Shown here piece by piece: positions 8,935 through 18,758 of a stretch of 64,000 nt of DNA (positions are counted from its first letter, which is position 1; every line of letters starts with the position of its first letter). Origin of the DNA: Litchfieldella xinjiangensis (GTDB lineage: Bacteria; Pseudomonadota; Gammaproteobacteria; Pseudomonadales; Halomonadaceae). The position numbers were made by a program, and so were the translations under genes. The stretch spans positions 310,001 to 374,000 of the forward strand of contig NZ_JPZL01000004.1 of NCBI RefSeq assembly GCF_000759345.1, given 5' to 3'. The notes under the pieces are model-generated. The model saw only the letters and a program-made list of their open reading frames with translations. It had not been told where the DNA came from and did no database searches.

Positions 8935-10326
8935 TCAGAACAACCGGTTCAACCCATTCTGTGCCGCGACGCGGTAGGCCTCGGCCATGGTGGGGTAATT
9001 GAAGGTGGTATTGATGAAATACTTGAGCGTATTCGCGCCACCTTCCTGCTGCATGATCGCCTGACCGATATGCACGATCTCGGAGGCCTGGTCACCGAAG
9101 CAGTGGATACCCAGAATTTCCAGCGTATCGGTGTGGAACAGGATCTTGAGCATGCCTACCGTGTCACCGGTAATTTGAGCACGGGCGGTATCCTTGAAGA
9201 AGGCCTGGGCCACTTCATAAGGGACCTTGGCCTCCGTCAGCTCACGCTCGGTCTTGCCCACGGAGCTGATCTCGGGAATGGTATAGATACCTGTCGGTAC
9301 GTCATCGACGAAACGGAAGGTTGAATCGAGCAGATCGTCACTGGCGTTCTTGCCCTGGTCGTAGGCGGCACTGGCCAGGCTCGGCCAGCCGATGACATCG
9401 CCCACTGCATAGATATGCGGGATCTCGGTGCGATAGTGTTCGTCGACCTGGAGTTGGCCGCGTCCGTTGGGCTGCAGTCCGATATTCTCGAGACCAAGGT
9501 TGTCGGTGTTGCCGGTACGACCGTTGGCCCAGAGGAAGGCATCGGCACGCAGTTTCTTGCCTGACTTGAGGTAGACCACCACGCCGGCTTCATCCCCTTC
9601 GATACGCTCGTAGTCTTCGTTGTGGCGCACCAAGACGCCATGTTGGCGAAGATGATAGGAGAGCGCGTCGCTGATCTCGTCATCGAGGAATGAAAGCAGA
9701 CGATCACGAGTGTCGATCAGGTCGACCTTGACGCCCAGGCCGGAGAAGATCGAGGCATACTCGCTGCCGATCACACCGGCGCCGAAGATGATCAGTGTGC
9801 GCGGGGTGTGTGAAAGGCCCAGGATGGTATCCGAGCAGTAGATACGGGGGTGGCGAAAATTGACGTCGCCCGGTCGATAGGGGCGCGAACCGGTGGCAAT
9901 GACGATTTTCTGCGCGACCAGTTCTTCCGTGCCCTCATGGTTGTCGCGAACCATCAGGGTGTTCTCGTCCTTGAATCGCGCTACCCCGAAGAACAGATCG
10001 ATGCGGTTGCGCGCATAGAACCTGGTACGCATCTCGACCTGCTGGTCGATGGTGACACGGGAGCGTTCAAGTACCCGGGGGAAGGAGAACCAACGAGGCT
10101 CACCGATATCGCGGAACATGCGGTTGGTATTGAACTGCATGATCTGCTTGACCTGATGGCGCAGCGCCTTGGAGGGAATCGTACCCCAATGGGTACAGTT
10201 ACCGCCTACGGCTTGCTGTTTCTCGATGACCGCAACGCGCTTGCCGTGCTTGGCGGCGTTGATGGCGGCGCTTTCCCCCGCCGGGCCGGTACCGACTACC
10301 ACCACATCGTAATTGTGCACTGCCAT
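8935..10326 (-). CDS. sthA: Soluble pyridine nucleotide transhydrogenase
   Basis: A 463-residue flavoprotein that transfers hydride between NADPH and NAD+ in the cytoplasm; E. coli SthA has 466. The FAD site is [14 protein letters not shown] near residue 8. The [15 protein letters not shown] region keeps one cysteine where related disulfide reductases have two, which is typical of SthA. The NAD site [13 protein letters not shown] lies near 180. GGAG precedes the ATG. It follows nqrM on the same strand after 97 bp, so the Na+-NQR region and this redox-balancing gene may share transcription. Confidence 0.95.
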   Translation of the reverse strand: MAVHNYDVVVVGTGPAGESAAINAAKHGKRVAVIEKQQAVGGNCTHWGTIPSKALRHQVKQIMQFNTNRMFRDIGEPRWFSFPRVLERSRVTIDQQVEMRTRFYARNRIDLFFGVARFKDENTLMVRDNHEGTEELVAQKIVIATGSRPYRPGDVNFRHPRIYCSDTILGLSHTPRTLIIFGAGVIGSEYASIFSGLGVKVDLIDTRDRLLSFLDDEISDALSYHLRQHGVLVRHNEDYERIEGDEAGVVVYLKSGKKLRADAFLWANGRTGNTDNLGLENIGLQPNGRGQLQVDEHYRTEIPHIYAVGDVIGWPSLASAAYDQGKNASDDLLDSTFRFVDDVPTGIYTIPEISSVGKTERELTEAKVPYEVAQAFFKDTARAQITGDTVGMLKILFHTDTLEILGIHCFGDQASEIVHIGQAIMQQEGGANTLKYFINTTFNYPTMAEAYRVAAQNGLNRLF

Positions 10327-10423
10327 TGGCTGATTTCTCCTCCCTTCGTGTTCTCTTTGTACGAGACTCTATGGATCGCCGGACCGTGCGCTCCTACATA
10401 ACCCAACGGGCTTTCCGTTCGAT

Positions 10424-10678
10424 CTAGCGGCGTGTGGCGTCGTAGCCCAGATCGGCCCCACGGCTCTCGTCACTGCGGCGCCGCTCACCGCCCCGCTTGC
10501 GGTTCTCTTCCTCACAGACTTGATCGTTGCCACCACAGATGTCGCAGCCCTGCTTGAGGCCCAGATTGTTGAGCCCACCGCATGAACCGGCGATCGGTTT
10601 ACGACCGACAATGACCCCGATGGCCATGGCGGCGACGATGAGCAGCATGAACGCGAATACCAGTAACCAGATCGTCAT
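10424..10678 (-). CDS. nqrM: Na+-NQR assembly factor NqrM
   Basis: An 84-residue membrane protein: one N-terminal helix (IWLLVFAFMLLIVAAMAIGVIVG) followed by the cysteine motif GSCGGLNNLGLKQGCDICGG plus one more Cys, as in NqrM (formerly DUF539). NqrM is needed for iron insertion or maturation of Na+-NQR. The start is fixed by a near-perfect AAGGAGGT upstream of the ATG. The Arg/Asp-rich C-terminal tail of about 30 residues is longer than I expect for the family. Confidence 0.9.
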   Translation of the reverse strand: MTIWLLVFAFMLLIVAAMAIGVIVGRKPIAGSCGGLNNLGLKQGCDICGGNDQVCEEENRKRGGERRRSDESRGADLGYDATRR

Positions 10679-10802
10679 GATGACCTCCTTGAATGACCTG
10701 TCCCTTGGACAGAACATCACACTATTCGTTTAATCGGCCAATCCCCCTTGAATAGCGGCGACATCGGCACCGGCATTCAGCGGAAATCGAGGCGTCTAGC
10801 GA

Positions 10803-10849
10803 TCAGGGCCGACCCTTTCGGATCGGCCCTGACACCGCCTGACGGCGGG
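10803..10849 (-). terminator. Two stem-loops between nqrF and nqrM
   Basis: The first stem is TCAGGGCCGA (10803-10812) with TCGGCCCTGA (10823-10832). The second is CCGCC/GGCGG just after it. Neither has a T-run on the minus strand. They may attenuate transcription or mark the 3' end of the nqrA-F message. Confidence 0.45.
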
Positions 10850-10857
10850 GAGCGGCA

Positions 10858-12090
10858 TCAGCCGCCGAAGTCGTCGAGCATGATGTTTTCGGGCTCGACC
10901 CCCAGATCCAGCAGCAACTTGATCACCGAGGCGTTCATCATGGGCGGCCCGCACATGTAGTACTCGCAATCCTCGGGCGCCGGGTGATCCTTGAGATAGT
11001 TGTCGTAGAGCACGTTATGAATGAAGCCGGTCGGCCCTTCCCAGTTGTCCTCGGGAAGCGGATCGGAGAGCGCCAGATGCCACTCGAAGTTGGGGAACTC
11101 CTCGGCCAACTGGTCATACTCTTCGTTGTAGAACGTCTCACGCCAGGAGCGCGCGCCGTACCAGAACGAGATCTTGCGATCCGACTTGAGTCGCTTGAGC
11201 TGGTCGAAGATATGGCTACGCATCGGCGCCATGCCGGCCCCACCACCGATGAAGACCATCTCGTTGTCGGAGTCCTTGGCGAAGAACTCACCGAACGGCC
11301 CCATCACGGTGACCTTGTCGCCCGGCTTCAAGCTGAAGACGTACGTCGACATCAGGCCCGGCGGATGGCTCGTGCCGGGAGGCGGCGTAGCGATACGGAT
11401 ATTGAACTTGAGGATACCCACTTCTTCCGGGTAGTTGGCCATCGAGTAGGCGCGGATGACTTCCTCGTCGTTCTTGTGGGCGATCTTGAATAGATCGAAC
11501 TTCTCCCAGTCGCCGCGATACTCTTCCTCGATCTCGAAATCAGAGAACTTGATATCGTAGGGCGGCGCCACCAGCTGCACGTAACCGCCGGCACGGAAGT
11601 CGACGTTTTCGCCTTCGGGAAGCTTGAGATTCAGCTCCTTGATGAAGGTCGCGACGTTGGGGTTGCCGATGACTTCGCATTCCCACTTCTTGACCCCGAA
11701 GACCTCTTCGGGCACCTCGATCTTCATGTCCTGCTTGACCGGCACCTGGCACGACAGGCGCCAGCCTTCCTTTTTCTCGCGCAGGGTAAAGGCCGATTCC
11801 TCGGTGGGCAGGATCGCACCACCGCCCTCTTCGATACGGCATTTGCACTGGGCGCACGAGCCACCGCCACCACAGGCGGAGGACAGGAAGATGCCGTTTG
11901 AAGCCAGGGTTTGCAGCAGCTTGCCGCCGGCCTGGGTCTTGACGGTGTTCTGAGGGTCGCCGTTGATCTCGATGCTGACGTCCCCGCTGCTCACGAGCTT
12001 GCTGCGGGCGGCGAGGATGATCAACACCAGGCCGATGACGACCACGGTGAACATCACCACACCGAGCAAGATGACAGATGTATCAACCAT
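10858..12090 (-). CDS. nqrF: Na+-NQR subunit F, NADH dehydrogenase
   Basis: 410 residues. This is the electron-entry subunit: NADH to FAD to a 2Fe-2S centre. It has an N-terminal membrane anchor ([22 protein letters not shown]), a plant-type ferredoxin domain with [14 protein letters not shown] and the fourth cysteine in RLSCQV, then the FAD domain ([11 protein letters not shown]) and the NADH domain ([13 protein letters not shown]). All cluster ligands are present. It is the last gene of the six-gene nqr operon. Confidence 0.97.
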   Translation of the reverse strand: MVDTSVILLGVVMFTVVVIGLVLIILAARSKLVSSGDVSIEINGDPQNTVKTQAGGKLLQTLASNGIFLSSACGGGGSCAQCKCRIEEGGGAILPTEESAFTLREKKEGWRLSCQVPVKQDMKIEVPEEVFGVKKWECEVIGNPNVATFIKELNLKLPEGENVDFRAGGYVQLVAPPYDIKFSDFEIEEEYRGDWEKFDLFKIAHKNDEEVIRAYSMANYPEEVGILKFNIRIATPPPGTSHPPGLMSTYVFSLKPGDKVTVMGPFGEFFAKDSDNEMVFIGGGAGMAPMRSHIFDQLKRLKSDRKISFWYGARSWRETFYNEEYDQLAEEFPNFEWHLALSDPLPEDNWEGPTGFIHNVLYDNYLKDHPAPEDCEYYMCGPPMMNASVIKLLLDLGVEPENIMLDDFGG

Positions 12091-12114
12091 GTCGGGTTCC
12101 TATACGTTGTGTTC

Positions 12115-12732
12115 CTAGAGCTGGATACCGGAGAAGGACATGAAGCCCAACGACATCAAACCCACGGTAATGAAGGTGATGCCCAAGCCTTGCAGTCCGG
12201 CAGGCACGTCGCTGTACTTGAGCTTCTCGCGGATCCCGGCCAGCGCCGTGATGGCCAGGGCCCAGCCCACGCCAGCGCCGGCGCCGTAGACCACGGATTC
12301 ACCGAAGGTGTAGTTACGCTCAACCATGAACAGCACGCCACCGAGGATGGCGCAGTTCACGGTAATCAGCGGCAGGAACACGCCCAGCGCGTTATAGAGC
12401 GCGGGTACGTACTTGTCGAGGAACATCTCCATGATCTGGACCAGGGCGGCGATGACACCGATGTAGCTCAACAGGCCCAGGAACGAGAGGTCGATGTTTT
12501 CGGCACCCTCGATACCGGTCCAGGTTAAGGCACCCTCTTCCAGCAGGTAGGTCAGCACCAGATTGTTGACCGGGACGGTCACCGTCAATACCACGACGAC
12601 CGCGATGCCCAGGCCGATCGCCGAGGATACCTTCTTGGATACCGCCAGGAAGGTACACATGCCCAGGAAGAACGCCAGGGCCATGTTCTCGACGAAGACC
12701 GAGGCAACGAACAGGCTCAGATAGTGTTCCAT
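12115..12732 (-). CDS. nqrE: Na+-NQR subunit E
   Basis: A 205-residue integral membrane subunit of the RnfA/NqrE family with six predicted helices. The conserved N-terminal segment [20 protein letters not shown] and the internal VNCAILGG carry the two half-membrane cysteines that hold an intramembrane iron centre together with NqrD. It starts 3 bp after the nqrD stop. Confidence 0.97.
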   Translation of the reverse strand: MEHYLSLFVASVFVENMALAFFLGMCTFLAVSKKVSSAIGLGIAVVVVLTVTVPVNNLVLTYLLEEGALTWTGIEGAENIDLSFLGLLSYIGVIAALVQIMEMFLDKYVPALYNALGVFLPLITVNCAILGGVLFMVERNYTFGESVVYGAGAGVGWALAITALAGIREKLKYSDVPAGLQGLGITFITVGLMSLGFMSFSGIQL

Positions 12733-12735
12733 GGC

Positions 12736-13404
12736 TTACACGGCCTCCTTCGGCATGCTGTTCTTGCGGATCACGAATTCGTTCGTCTCGATCTGTTCCG
12801 GGTTGAGGCTACGCAACAACCAGATGAACAGGCCGATGATGAAGAACGCCGAGGGCGGTAGCAGCAGCAGGCCATTGGGTACGTACCAGCCACCATCGTT
12901 GACGGTGTGAAGGATCGTGAAGCCAAACACGCTACCGGCACCGAGCAGTTCACGGAAGAACGACACGATCAGCAGGATCACGCCGTATCCCATGCCGTTG
13001 CCGATACCGTCAAGGAAGGACAGGCCCGGCCCGTTCTGCATGGCGAAGGCTTCAGCGCGCCCCATCACGATGCAGTTGGTGATGATCAGCCCCACGAACA
13101 CCGAGAGCTGCTTGGACATGTCGTAGGCGTAGGCCTTGAGCACCTGATCCACCACGATGACCAATGACGCAATGATGGTCATCTGCACGATGATACGAAT
13201 CGACGACGGAATATGATGGCGGATCGTCGACACGAACAGGTTGGAGAAGGCCGTTACCGCGATGACCGCCAACGCCATGACCAGCGACACGCTCATGCTG
13301 GTGGTCACGGCCAGGGCCGAGCAGATCCCCAGGATCTGCAAGGCGATGGGGTTGTTCTTGAAGATCGGGTTGACCAGAACCCCTTTGGGAGTAACTGCAG
13401 ACAT
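12736..13404 (-). CDS. nqrD: Na+-NQR subunit D
   Basis: A 222-residue membrane subunit of the RnfE/NqrD family. The paired cysteine motifs are visible in [14 protein letters not shown] and [16 protein letters not shown], in opposite topology to NqrE. It starts 2 bp after the nqrC stop. Confidence 0.97.
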   Translation of the reverse strand: MSAVTPKGVLVNPIFKNNPIALQILGICSALAVTTSMSVSLVMALAVIAVTAFSNLFVSTIRHHIPSSIRIIVQMTIIASLVIVVDQVLKAYAYDMSKQLSVFVGLIITNCIVMGRAEAFAMQNGPGLSFLDGIGNGMGYGVILLIVSFFRELLGAGSVFGFTILHTVNDGGWYVPNGLLLLPPSAFFIIGLFIWLLRSLNPEQIETNEFVIRKNSMPKEAV

Positions 13405-13406
13405 GG

Positions 13407-14225
13407 TCAGGCTCCTTCTGCCGTTTCGAAGTCAGGATCGGCTTCGGCAGCGTCGTCTGGGTTCACACCGTCACGGAAGCGGGCAAGGTACTCCGCAAAC
13501 CCTTCGGCGCTCAGCCAGAATTGCAACATGTTGGTGACACCGTTGCTGGTCAGGGTAGCACCTGACAGGGCATCGACTTCGGTTTCCCCGGATGCGCCCC
13601 CTTTGACCAGACGGATGGCGGGATCGATGCTATCGCTGTCGGCGTAGATCTGCTTGCCTTCCCAAAGCGCCTGCCAGCGTGGGTTCTCGACTTCACCGCC
13701 AAGCCCCGGCGTCTCGCTGTGCTCGTAGTAGGTGATGCCGACGATGGTGTTGCCATCGCCTTCCACGGCGAAGAAGCCGCGCATCCGCCCCCAAAGACCC
13801 TGGCCACGGATCGGCAGGATGATCTGTTCGGGATCTTCCGGATCGCCCACCAGGTAAACGGTACTGTACATCTCCTGACGGCTCAGCCCGGCAATGTCAC
13901 GATCGCCGGATAGCGTGCGTCCGGTGGCCGGATCGCGCGCAGCCTCGAAGCCATCGAAGGTTTCAGGATCGAACTCGTCGGTGTATTCGCCGGTACGTAG
14001 GTCCACTACTCGCGCGGTGACGGACTCGAACTGCTCGTCGATCGGCACGCCCGGCTGGTACAGGTTGGCGACCCGCAGAATGTTGCTCTTGCGGTCGGCT
14101 TCCTGGTTGGCCTGCTGCAGCGGGCGCAATGCCACGGCAGCGGTCGATACGATCACCGAACAGACGATACATAGCGCGAAAGCGACGATCAGGATCTTCT
14201 TGATGGAGTTATTGCTGGCAGCCAT
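13407..14225 (-). CDS. nqrC: Na+-NQR subunit C, covalent FMN protein
   Basis: 272 residues: one N-terminal membrane helix ([23 protein letters not shown]) and a periplasmic FMN-binding domain. FMN is linked to the threonine of [10 protein letters not shown] near residue 222. That linkage needs the flavin transferase ApbE, whose gene is not in this operon. The start codon overlaps the nqrB stop by one base. Confidence 0.97.
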   Translation of the reverse strand: MAASNNSIKKILIVAFALCIVCSVIVSTAAVALRPLQQANQEADRKSNILRVANLYQPGVPIDEQFESVTARVVDLRTGEYTDEFDPETFDGFEAARDPATGRTLSGDRDIAGLSRQEMYSTVYLVGDPEDPEQIILPIRGQGLWGRMRGFFAVEGDGNTIVGITYYEHSETPGLGGEVENPRWQALWEGKQIYADSDSIDPAIRLVKGGASGETEVDALSGATLTSNGVTNMLQFWLSAEGFAEYLARFRDGVNPDDAAEADPDFETAEGA

Positions 14226-15451
14226 CAGGCACTCTCCTCGGCCAAGTCACCGGTACGCTTCTGGCGACGTTTGATATTGGCCTGGACAAAGAAGTGATCG
14301 ATCAGAGGCGCGAACAGGTTGGCGAACAGGATCGCCAGCATGATGCCCTCCGGGAATGCCGGGTTGACGACACGAATCAGCACCGTCATGACACCGATGA
14401 GCACGCCGAAGATCAGGCGTCCCGGGTTGGTCATCGACGCCGAGACCGGGTCGGTCGCCATGAACACCATGCCGAAGGCAAAGCCGCCGACTACCAGGTG
14501 CCAGTACCACGGCATGTTGAACATCGGATTGCTGTCTGAACCGATCAGGTTGAACAGCGCACTGGTCAAGGCCATGCCCAGGAAGGTCCCGAACATGATC
14601 CGCCAGGAGGCGATCTTTGTGAACAGCAGCACGGCGGCACCGATCAGGATCGCCAGGGTCGAGGTTTCACCGACCGACCCCGGAACGAAACCGAGGAACG
14701 CATCCCACCAGCTCCACTGGCTGGAAAGCGCCGCCATGCCGTCCTGAAAGCCCACCGAAAGCGGGGTGGCTCCGGTGAAGCCGTCGGCGGCGACCCACAC
14801 CGCATCCCCTGAGATCTGCGCCGGATAGGCGAAGTAGAGGAAGGCACGACCGGTCAGCGCCGGGTTCAGGAAGTTCTTGCCGGTACCACCGAAGATCTCC
14901 TTGCCGATGACCACACCGAAGGTGATACCCAGCGCCACCTGCCATAACGGAATGGTCGGCGGCAGGATCAAGGCGAAGAGCACCGAGGTGACGAAGAACC
15001 CTTCGTTGACCTCATGGCCACGCTTGACGGCAAACACGACTTCCCAGAAGCCGCCCACCACGAACGTCACGAGGTAGATCGGCAGGAAGAAGGTCGCCCC
15101 CAACACGAAGTTGGCCCAATGGCTGTCGGGATCGTGGCTACCGGCCAAGGCCATCACCAGCGCTTCGCGCCAGCCGCCCAGGGCATCATAACCGTCGGCA
15201 ATCGCCATGTTCGCCAACCAGCCGGCATTCCACATGCCAAAGAACATGGCAGGGAATGTGCACAGCCAGACGGTGATCATGATGCGCTTCAGATCGACAC
15301 CATCACGCACGTGAGCCGTGGTCTTGGTGACATCGGGCGGCGCGTAGAAGATCGTGTCTACCGCTTCATACAGCGGATACAGCTTTTCGTACCTGCCACC
15401 CTTGTGAAAGTGCGGCTCGAGACTGTCGAGTGTCTGTCGGATACCCATCAT
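14225..15451 (-). CDS. nqrB: Na+-NQR subunit B, membrane FMN protein
   Basis: A 408-residue membrane subunit that carries covalent FMN and takes part in Na+ translocation and quinone reduction. The attachment motif is GFTGATPLS near residue 230. The cytoplasmic N-terminus ([20 protein letters not shown]) is typical. It overlaps nqrA and nqrC by single bases, so the operon is tightly coupled. Confidence 0.97.
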   Translation of the reverse strand: MMGIRQTLDSLEPHFHKGGRYEKLYPLYEAVDTIFYAPPDVTKTTAHVRDGVDLKRIMITVWLCTFPAMFFGMWNAGWLANMAIADGYDALGGWREALVMALAGSHDPDSHWANFVLGATFFLPIYLVTFVVGGFWEVVFAVKRGHEVNEGFFVTSVLFALILPPTIPLWQVALGITFGVVIGKEIFGGTGKNFLNPALTGRAFLYFAYPAQISGDAVWVAADGFTGATPLSVGFQDGMAALSSQWSWWDAFLGFVPGSVGETSTLAILIGAAVLLFTKIASWRIMFGTFLGMALTSALFNLIGSDSNPMFNMPWYWHLVVGGFAFGMVFMATDPVSASMTNPGRLIFGVLIGVMTVLIRVVNPAFPEGIMLAILFANLFAPLIDHFFVQANIKRRQKRTGDLAEESA

Positions 15452-16797
15452 CAGGCCTCTTTCTCGATCATGGTCAGGTTGTCGCGCAGGATGGGACCGT
15501 ATTCATACTTGCCGGGGCACACGTAGGTGCACAGGGCGAGGTCCTCTTCATCCAGTTCCAGACAACCCAGCTGCATCGCGACCTCGATATCGCCGACGAT
15601 CAACGAGCGCAGTAACTGGGTGGGCAGGATATCCAGCGGCATCACTTCCTCGTAGGCCCCTACCGGCACCATGGCACGTTCGGAACCGTTGGTGGAAGTG
15701 TTCGGCGCGTAATCGCGCAAACCGAATATCCGCGACAGGTAGATACCCATGTTGGAATGGCGGTTGGTACCCGGCGACAACCAGCCCATGAAGGCACGCT
15801 TGTTCCCTTCCTCGAGCAGGCTGATCTGGTTGTGGAAGCGCCCCAGGTAGGTCACGCAGCCTTCGGCGGTGAAACCGGAGAACACCGAACCGGATATCAC
15901 CCGCGTGTCTTCGGGATTTTCTACCTCATTGGCCAGCAATTCCTCGCTGCTGGCCCCGACGCGCGTGCGTACCAGGCGCGGCGACTTGGCACGGGGCCCA
16001 CCGATGGCGACGATGCGGGTCATGTCCAACGTGCCCTCGGCGAACAGCTTGCCGAAGGCGATCACGTCCTGATAACCGATGTGCCAGACCTGCTTGTGCA
16101 GGGCCACCGGTGACAGGAAGTGAATATGGGTGCCGGCCAGCCCCGCAGGGTGCGGGCCGCCGAAGGTCTGTTGCTCGACCCCTTCGATGCCACCAGGTAT
16201 CTGGGCATCCGGAGCGGTGCACAGGAATACCTTGCCTTGGGTCAGGCGTGTCAGGACCTTGAGGCCATCTTCGAACGCCTCGCGCTGCCCGTCGATCACC
16301 AACGCGGGATCGGCAGACAGCGGATGGGTATCGATCGCGGTGACGAAGATGTTTTCGGGGTGGGCATCCAGGGCCGGCGTGCGCGAATACGGGCGCGTAC
16401 GCAGCGCAGTCCACAGGCCCGATTCGACCAGTTGGTCGACGACCACTTGCCGGTCGAGACCTGCCAGGCCCTCGCGACCGTGCGCAGTGAGCTCGATGGT
16501 CTCCTGCTGGTCGGCCACCTTGATGACCACGGAAAGCAGCTTGCGCTTCTCGCCCCGATTGATGGCTACCACTTCACCGGACGCCGGTGCAGTGAAGCGC
16601 ACTCCCTCGGTCTTCTTGTCTGTGAAGAGTAACTGGCCCAGCTTGACGCTGTCCCCTTCCCGGACCGCCATGGTCGGCTTCATGCCGACGTAGTCGCTAC
16701 CCAGAATGGCCACGTGGCGTACCGGCTTCGCATCCTCGATGCGTTGCTCAGGCGCCCCCGAGATGGGGAGATCCAGGCCTCGTTTGACTTCGATCAT
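15451..16797 (-). CDS. nqrA: Na+-NQR subunit A
   Basis: A 448-residue peripheral cytoplasmic subunit, first gene of the operon. The N-terminus ([17 protein letters not shown]) and [22 protein letters not shown] barrel motif are characteristic. The ATG is preceded by GGGCGAG. A minus-strand TATAAT about 170 bp upstream probably starts the nqrABCDEF transcript. Confidence 0.97.
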   Translation of the reverse strand: MIEVKRGLDLPISGAPEQRIEDAKPVRHVAILGSDYVGMKPTMAVREGDSVKLGQLLFTDKKTEGVRFTAPASGEVVAINRGEKRKLLSVVIKVADQQETIELTAHGREGLAGLDRQVVVDQLVESGLWTALRTRPYSRTPALDAHPENIFVTAIDTHPLSADPALVIDGQREAFEDGLKVLTRLTQGKVFLCTAPDAQIPGGIEGVEQQTFGGPHPAGLAGTHIHFLSPVALHKQVWHIGYQDVIAFGKLFAEGTLDMTRIVAIGGPRAKSPRLVRTRVGASSEELLANEVENPEDTRVISGSVFSGFTAEGCVTYLGRFHNQISLLEEGNKRAFMGWLSPGTNRHSNMGIYLSRIFGLRDYAPNTSTNGSERAMVPVGAYEEVMPLDILPTQLLRSLIVGDIEVAMQLGCLELDEEDLALCTYVCPGKYEYGPILRDNLTMIEKEA

Positions 16798-16965
16798 AGT
16801 CTCGCCCAGTTAGGATCTGATGTGCTAGGAAAGGAGTTCGAAAGACGTGCAGACGCGCGGGAGCCTAGCCAGCGGAGGAGCCTGCCGCCACGGTTCGAAT
16901 GCTTTTCTTATCAGAAGTTTGTCGTTCAGCCCGACCTAGGGCGGGCCTTCCCAAAAATCCCGAGC

Positions 16966-16971
16966 ATTATA
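16966..16971 (-). promoter_or_regulatory. Probable -10 box of the nqr operon
   Basis: A perfect TATAAT on the minus strand. I see no good -35 hexamer at 16-18 bp, so an activator may be involved. The leader to nqrA would be about 160 nt. The GGCC-TTTCGA-GGCC dyad just upstream could be an operator. Confidence 0.4.
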
Positions 16972-17020
16972 AAGACATGGGCCTCGAAAGGCCACAAAGG
17001 CTTAGGTCCTAATGCACGGG

Positions 17021-17048
17021 AAAAAGGCCGCTGCGTGAGCAGCGGCCT
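17021..17048 (-). terminator. Rho-independent terminator of gap
   Basis: Arms AGGCCGCTGC (17025-17034) and GCAGCGGCCT (17039-17048), loop GTGA on the plus strand, followed on the minus strand by TTTT. It lies 50 bp past the gap stop and insulates gap from nqrA. Confidence 0.85.
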
Positions 17049-17097
17049 GGACGAAATCCCATGGGAAGGGGGAGTTAGCGTCTCTTGGCTGGACGCC

Positions 17098-18561
17098 TCA
17101 GTCGCGATCCTTGGGAAACGCGAGGAAGGAGACGTTGGACATATGCTGCAGAATACGCACCACCTGACAGCTATAACCGAATTCGTTGTCGTACCACACG
17201 TAGACCACGGCATTCTTGCCATCTGCGATAGTGGCCTTGGCATCCACGACACCGGCATGACGGTTACCGACGAAATCGGAAGACACCACCTCCGGTGAGT
17301 CGACATAGTCGATCTGCTTCTGCATCGGCGAATTGATCGCCATACGACGCAGGTAGTCGTTCAATTCCGCTGCATCGGTCTCCTTGTGCAAGCGCAGGTT
17401 CAGGATCGCCATAGACACGTTGGGCGTAGGCACCCGGATCGCGTTACCGGTCAGCTTGCCGCCCAGCTCAGGCAACGCCTTGGCCACCGCCTTGGCCGCC
17501 CCGGTCTCGGTCAACACCATGTTGAGCGGCGCACTGCGACCGCGGCGATCGCCCTTGTGGTAGTTGTCGATCAGGTTCTGGTCGTTGGTATAGGAGTGCA
17601 CCGTTTCCATATGGCCATGCTCGACCCCGTACTGGTCGTTGAGCGCTTTGAGCACGGGCACGATGGCATTGGTGGTGCAGGACGCGGCGGACACGATGCG
17701 ATCGTCGTCGGTGATATCGCTCTGGTTGATACCGAAGACGATGTTCTTGATATCGCCCTTGCCCGGTGCGGTGAGCAGTGCCTTGGCAGCGCCCTTGCAA
17801 GCCAGATGCTGGCCCAGGCCTTCCTCGTCACGCCAGATACCGGTGTTATCGACGATCAGGGCGTTGTCGATCCCGTGAGCGGTATAGTCGACATCGCTGG
17901 GTGAATCCGCATAGATCACCTTGATGACGTTGCCATTGGCGATCAGGGCACTGTTTTCGGCGTCGACGCTGATCGAGCCGGCAAACGGACCGTGAACGCT
18001 ATCACGGCGCAGCAGGCTGGCACGCTTTTCGAGGTCCTTGGCGACATCGCCCCGACCGCGCACCACGATGGCCCGCAGGCGCAGCAGGTTTCCGCCACCG
18101 GCCTTCTCGACCAGGATACGCGCCAGGATTCGGCCGATACGCCCGAAACCGTAGAGCACCACATCCTTGGGTTCGCCATTGTTCCCGTTCTGGGCATGGC
18201 CGTTGACGATCTCTGCCAACTCTTTCTTGAGGAATGCCGTGACGTCGCTTTCGCCGGAATTCTTGAAGGCCACCGCCAGCTTGCCGACATCGACATGCGC
18301 CGGACCGAGGTTCAGGTCGGTCATGGCCTTGACCAGCGGGTAGGTGTCGCGAACCGACAGCTCGGTTCCCTCGACCTTCTTCACGAACCGATGATCCTTG
18401 AGGATACGGATCACGGAACGGTTGATCAGCGAGCGCCCGTATACAGAAGGCACAATGTTGTACTTGCGGTACAGCGTACCCAGCAGCGGGATCATCTCCT
18501 CTGCCAGCGCTTCATCGTGTTGCCATTCCTCGAAGACGGTCTCAAGCTTTTGCTGAGTCAC
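17098..18561 (-). CDS. gap: Glyceraldehyde-3-phosphate dehydrogenase, long form
   Basis: 487 residues, against about 335 for classical GAPDH. The Rossmann motif GFGRIGR begins near residue 138 and the catalytic Cys is in AASCTTN near 294, so the enzyme core is complete. The first 130 or so residues are a helical extension of unknown role, typical of the long GapDHs next to mfd in pseudomonads. The reaction is G3P + NAD(P)+ + Pi to 1,3-bisphosphoglycerate. Which direction is favoured (glycolysis or gluconeogenesis) cannot be read from sequence. The start is GTG with AAGAGG upstream. A promoter, a 5' stem-loop and a HexR-like palindrome precede it. Confidence 0.93.
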   Translation of the reverse strand: MTQQKLETVFEEWQHDEALAEEMIPLLGTLYRKYNIVPSVYGRSLINRSVIRILKDHRFVKKVEGTELSVRDTYPLVKAMTDLNLGPAHVDVGKLAVAFKNSGESDVTAFLKKELAEIVNGHAQNGNNGEPKDVVLYGFGRIGRILARILVEKAGGGNLLRLRAIVVRGRGDVAKDLEKRASLLRRDSVHGPFAGSISVDAENSALIANGNVIKVIYADSPSDVDYTAHGIDNALIVDNTGIWRDEEGLGQHLACKGAAKALLTAPGKGDIKNIVFGINQSDITDDDRIVSAASCTTNAIVPVLKALNDQYGVEHGHMETVHSYTNDQNLIDNYHKGDRRGRSAPLNMVLTETGAAKAVAKALPELGGKLTGNAIRVPTPNVSMAILNLRLHKETDAAELNDYLRRMAINSPMQKQIDYVDSPEVVSSDFVGNRHAGVVDAKATIADGKNAVVYVWYDNEFGYSCQVVRILQHMSNVSFLAFPKDRD

Positions 18562-18584
18562 GTGGGGCCTCTTTGATAGTTAAG

Positions 18585-18620
18585 GTCACAAATATGCGAT
18601 GAGACGATGCATAATGTGAC
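18585..18620 (-). promoter_or_regulatory. Stem-loop at the 5' end of the gap leader
   Basis: On the minus strand GTCACA and ATGC pair with GCAT and TGTGAC, with a small internal loop and an 11-nt apical loop. With the proposed promoter the hairpin begins within a few nucleotides of the transcript start. It could protect the mRNA 5' end, or be a protein-binding dyad. Confidence 0.35.
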
Positions 18621-18624
18621 GTTT

Positions 18625-18653
18625 ATTATCGGACCCCCGCTGCGCTGCCGCAA
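18625..18653 (-). promoter_or_regulatory. Sigma70-type promoter of gap
   Basis: On the minus strand TTGCGG (18648-18653) and GATAAT (18625-18630) are separated by 17 bp. The predicted leader is about 57 nt. Confidence 0.45.
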
Positions 18654-18673
18654 TTGCTGTATAGTCGCACGCG

Positions 18674-18690
18674 CTGTAGGGCAATTACAG
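18674..18690. promoter_or_regulatory. HexR-like dyad upstream of gap
   Basis: CTGTAGGGCAATTACAG has 5-bp arms (CTGTA/TACAG) and resembles the TGTA-rich palindromes bound by HexR in gammaproteobacteria. It lies just upstream of the proposed gap -35 box. It is weaker than the site before pyk and could be chance. Confidence 0.3.
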
Positions 18691-18758
18691 AATCGAGGGG
18701 TTGACTACAAGCTCGATATAGGCCAGCTATCAAATCACGCCGACATACGACCCGAACC

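Noticed and set aside
18451-18469. ATGTTGTA in the gap gene, resembling the core of an E. coli Ter site
   Set aside because: Only about 9 of 15 positions fit, the match lies inside coding sequence for conserved residues, and the flanking Ter bases are missing.
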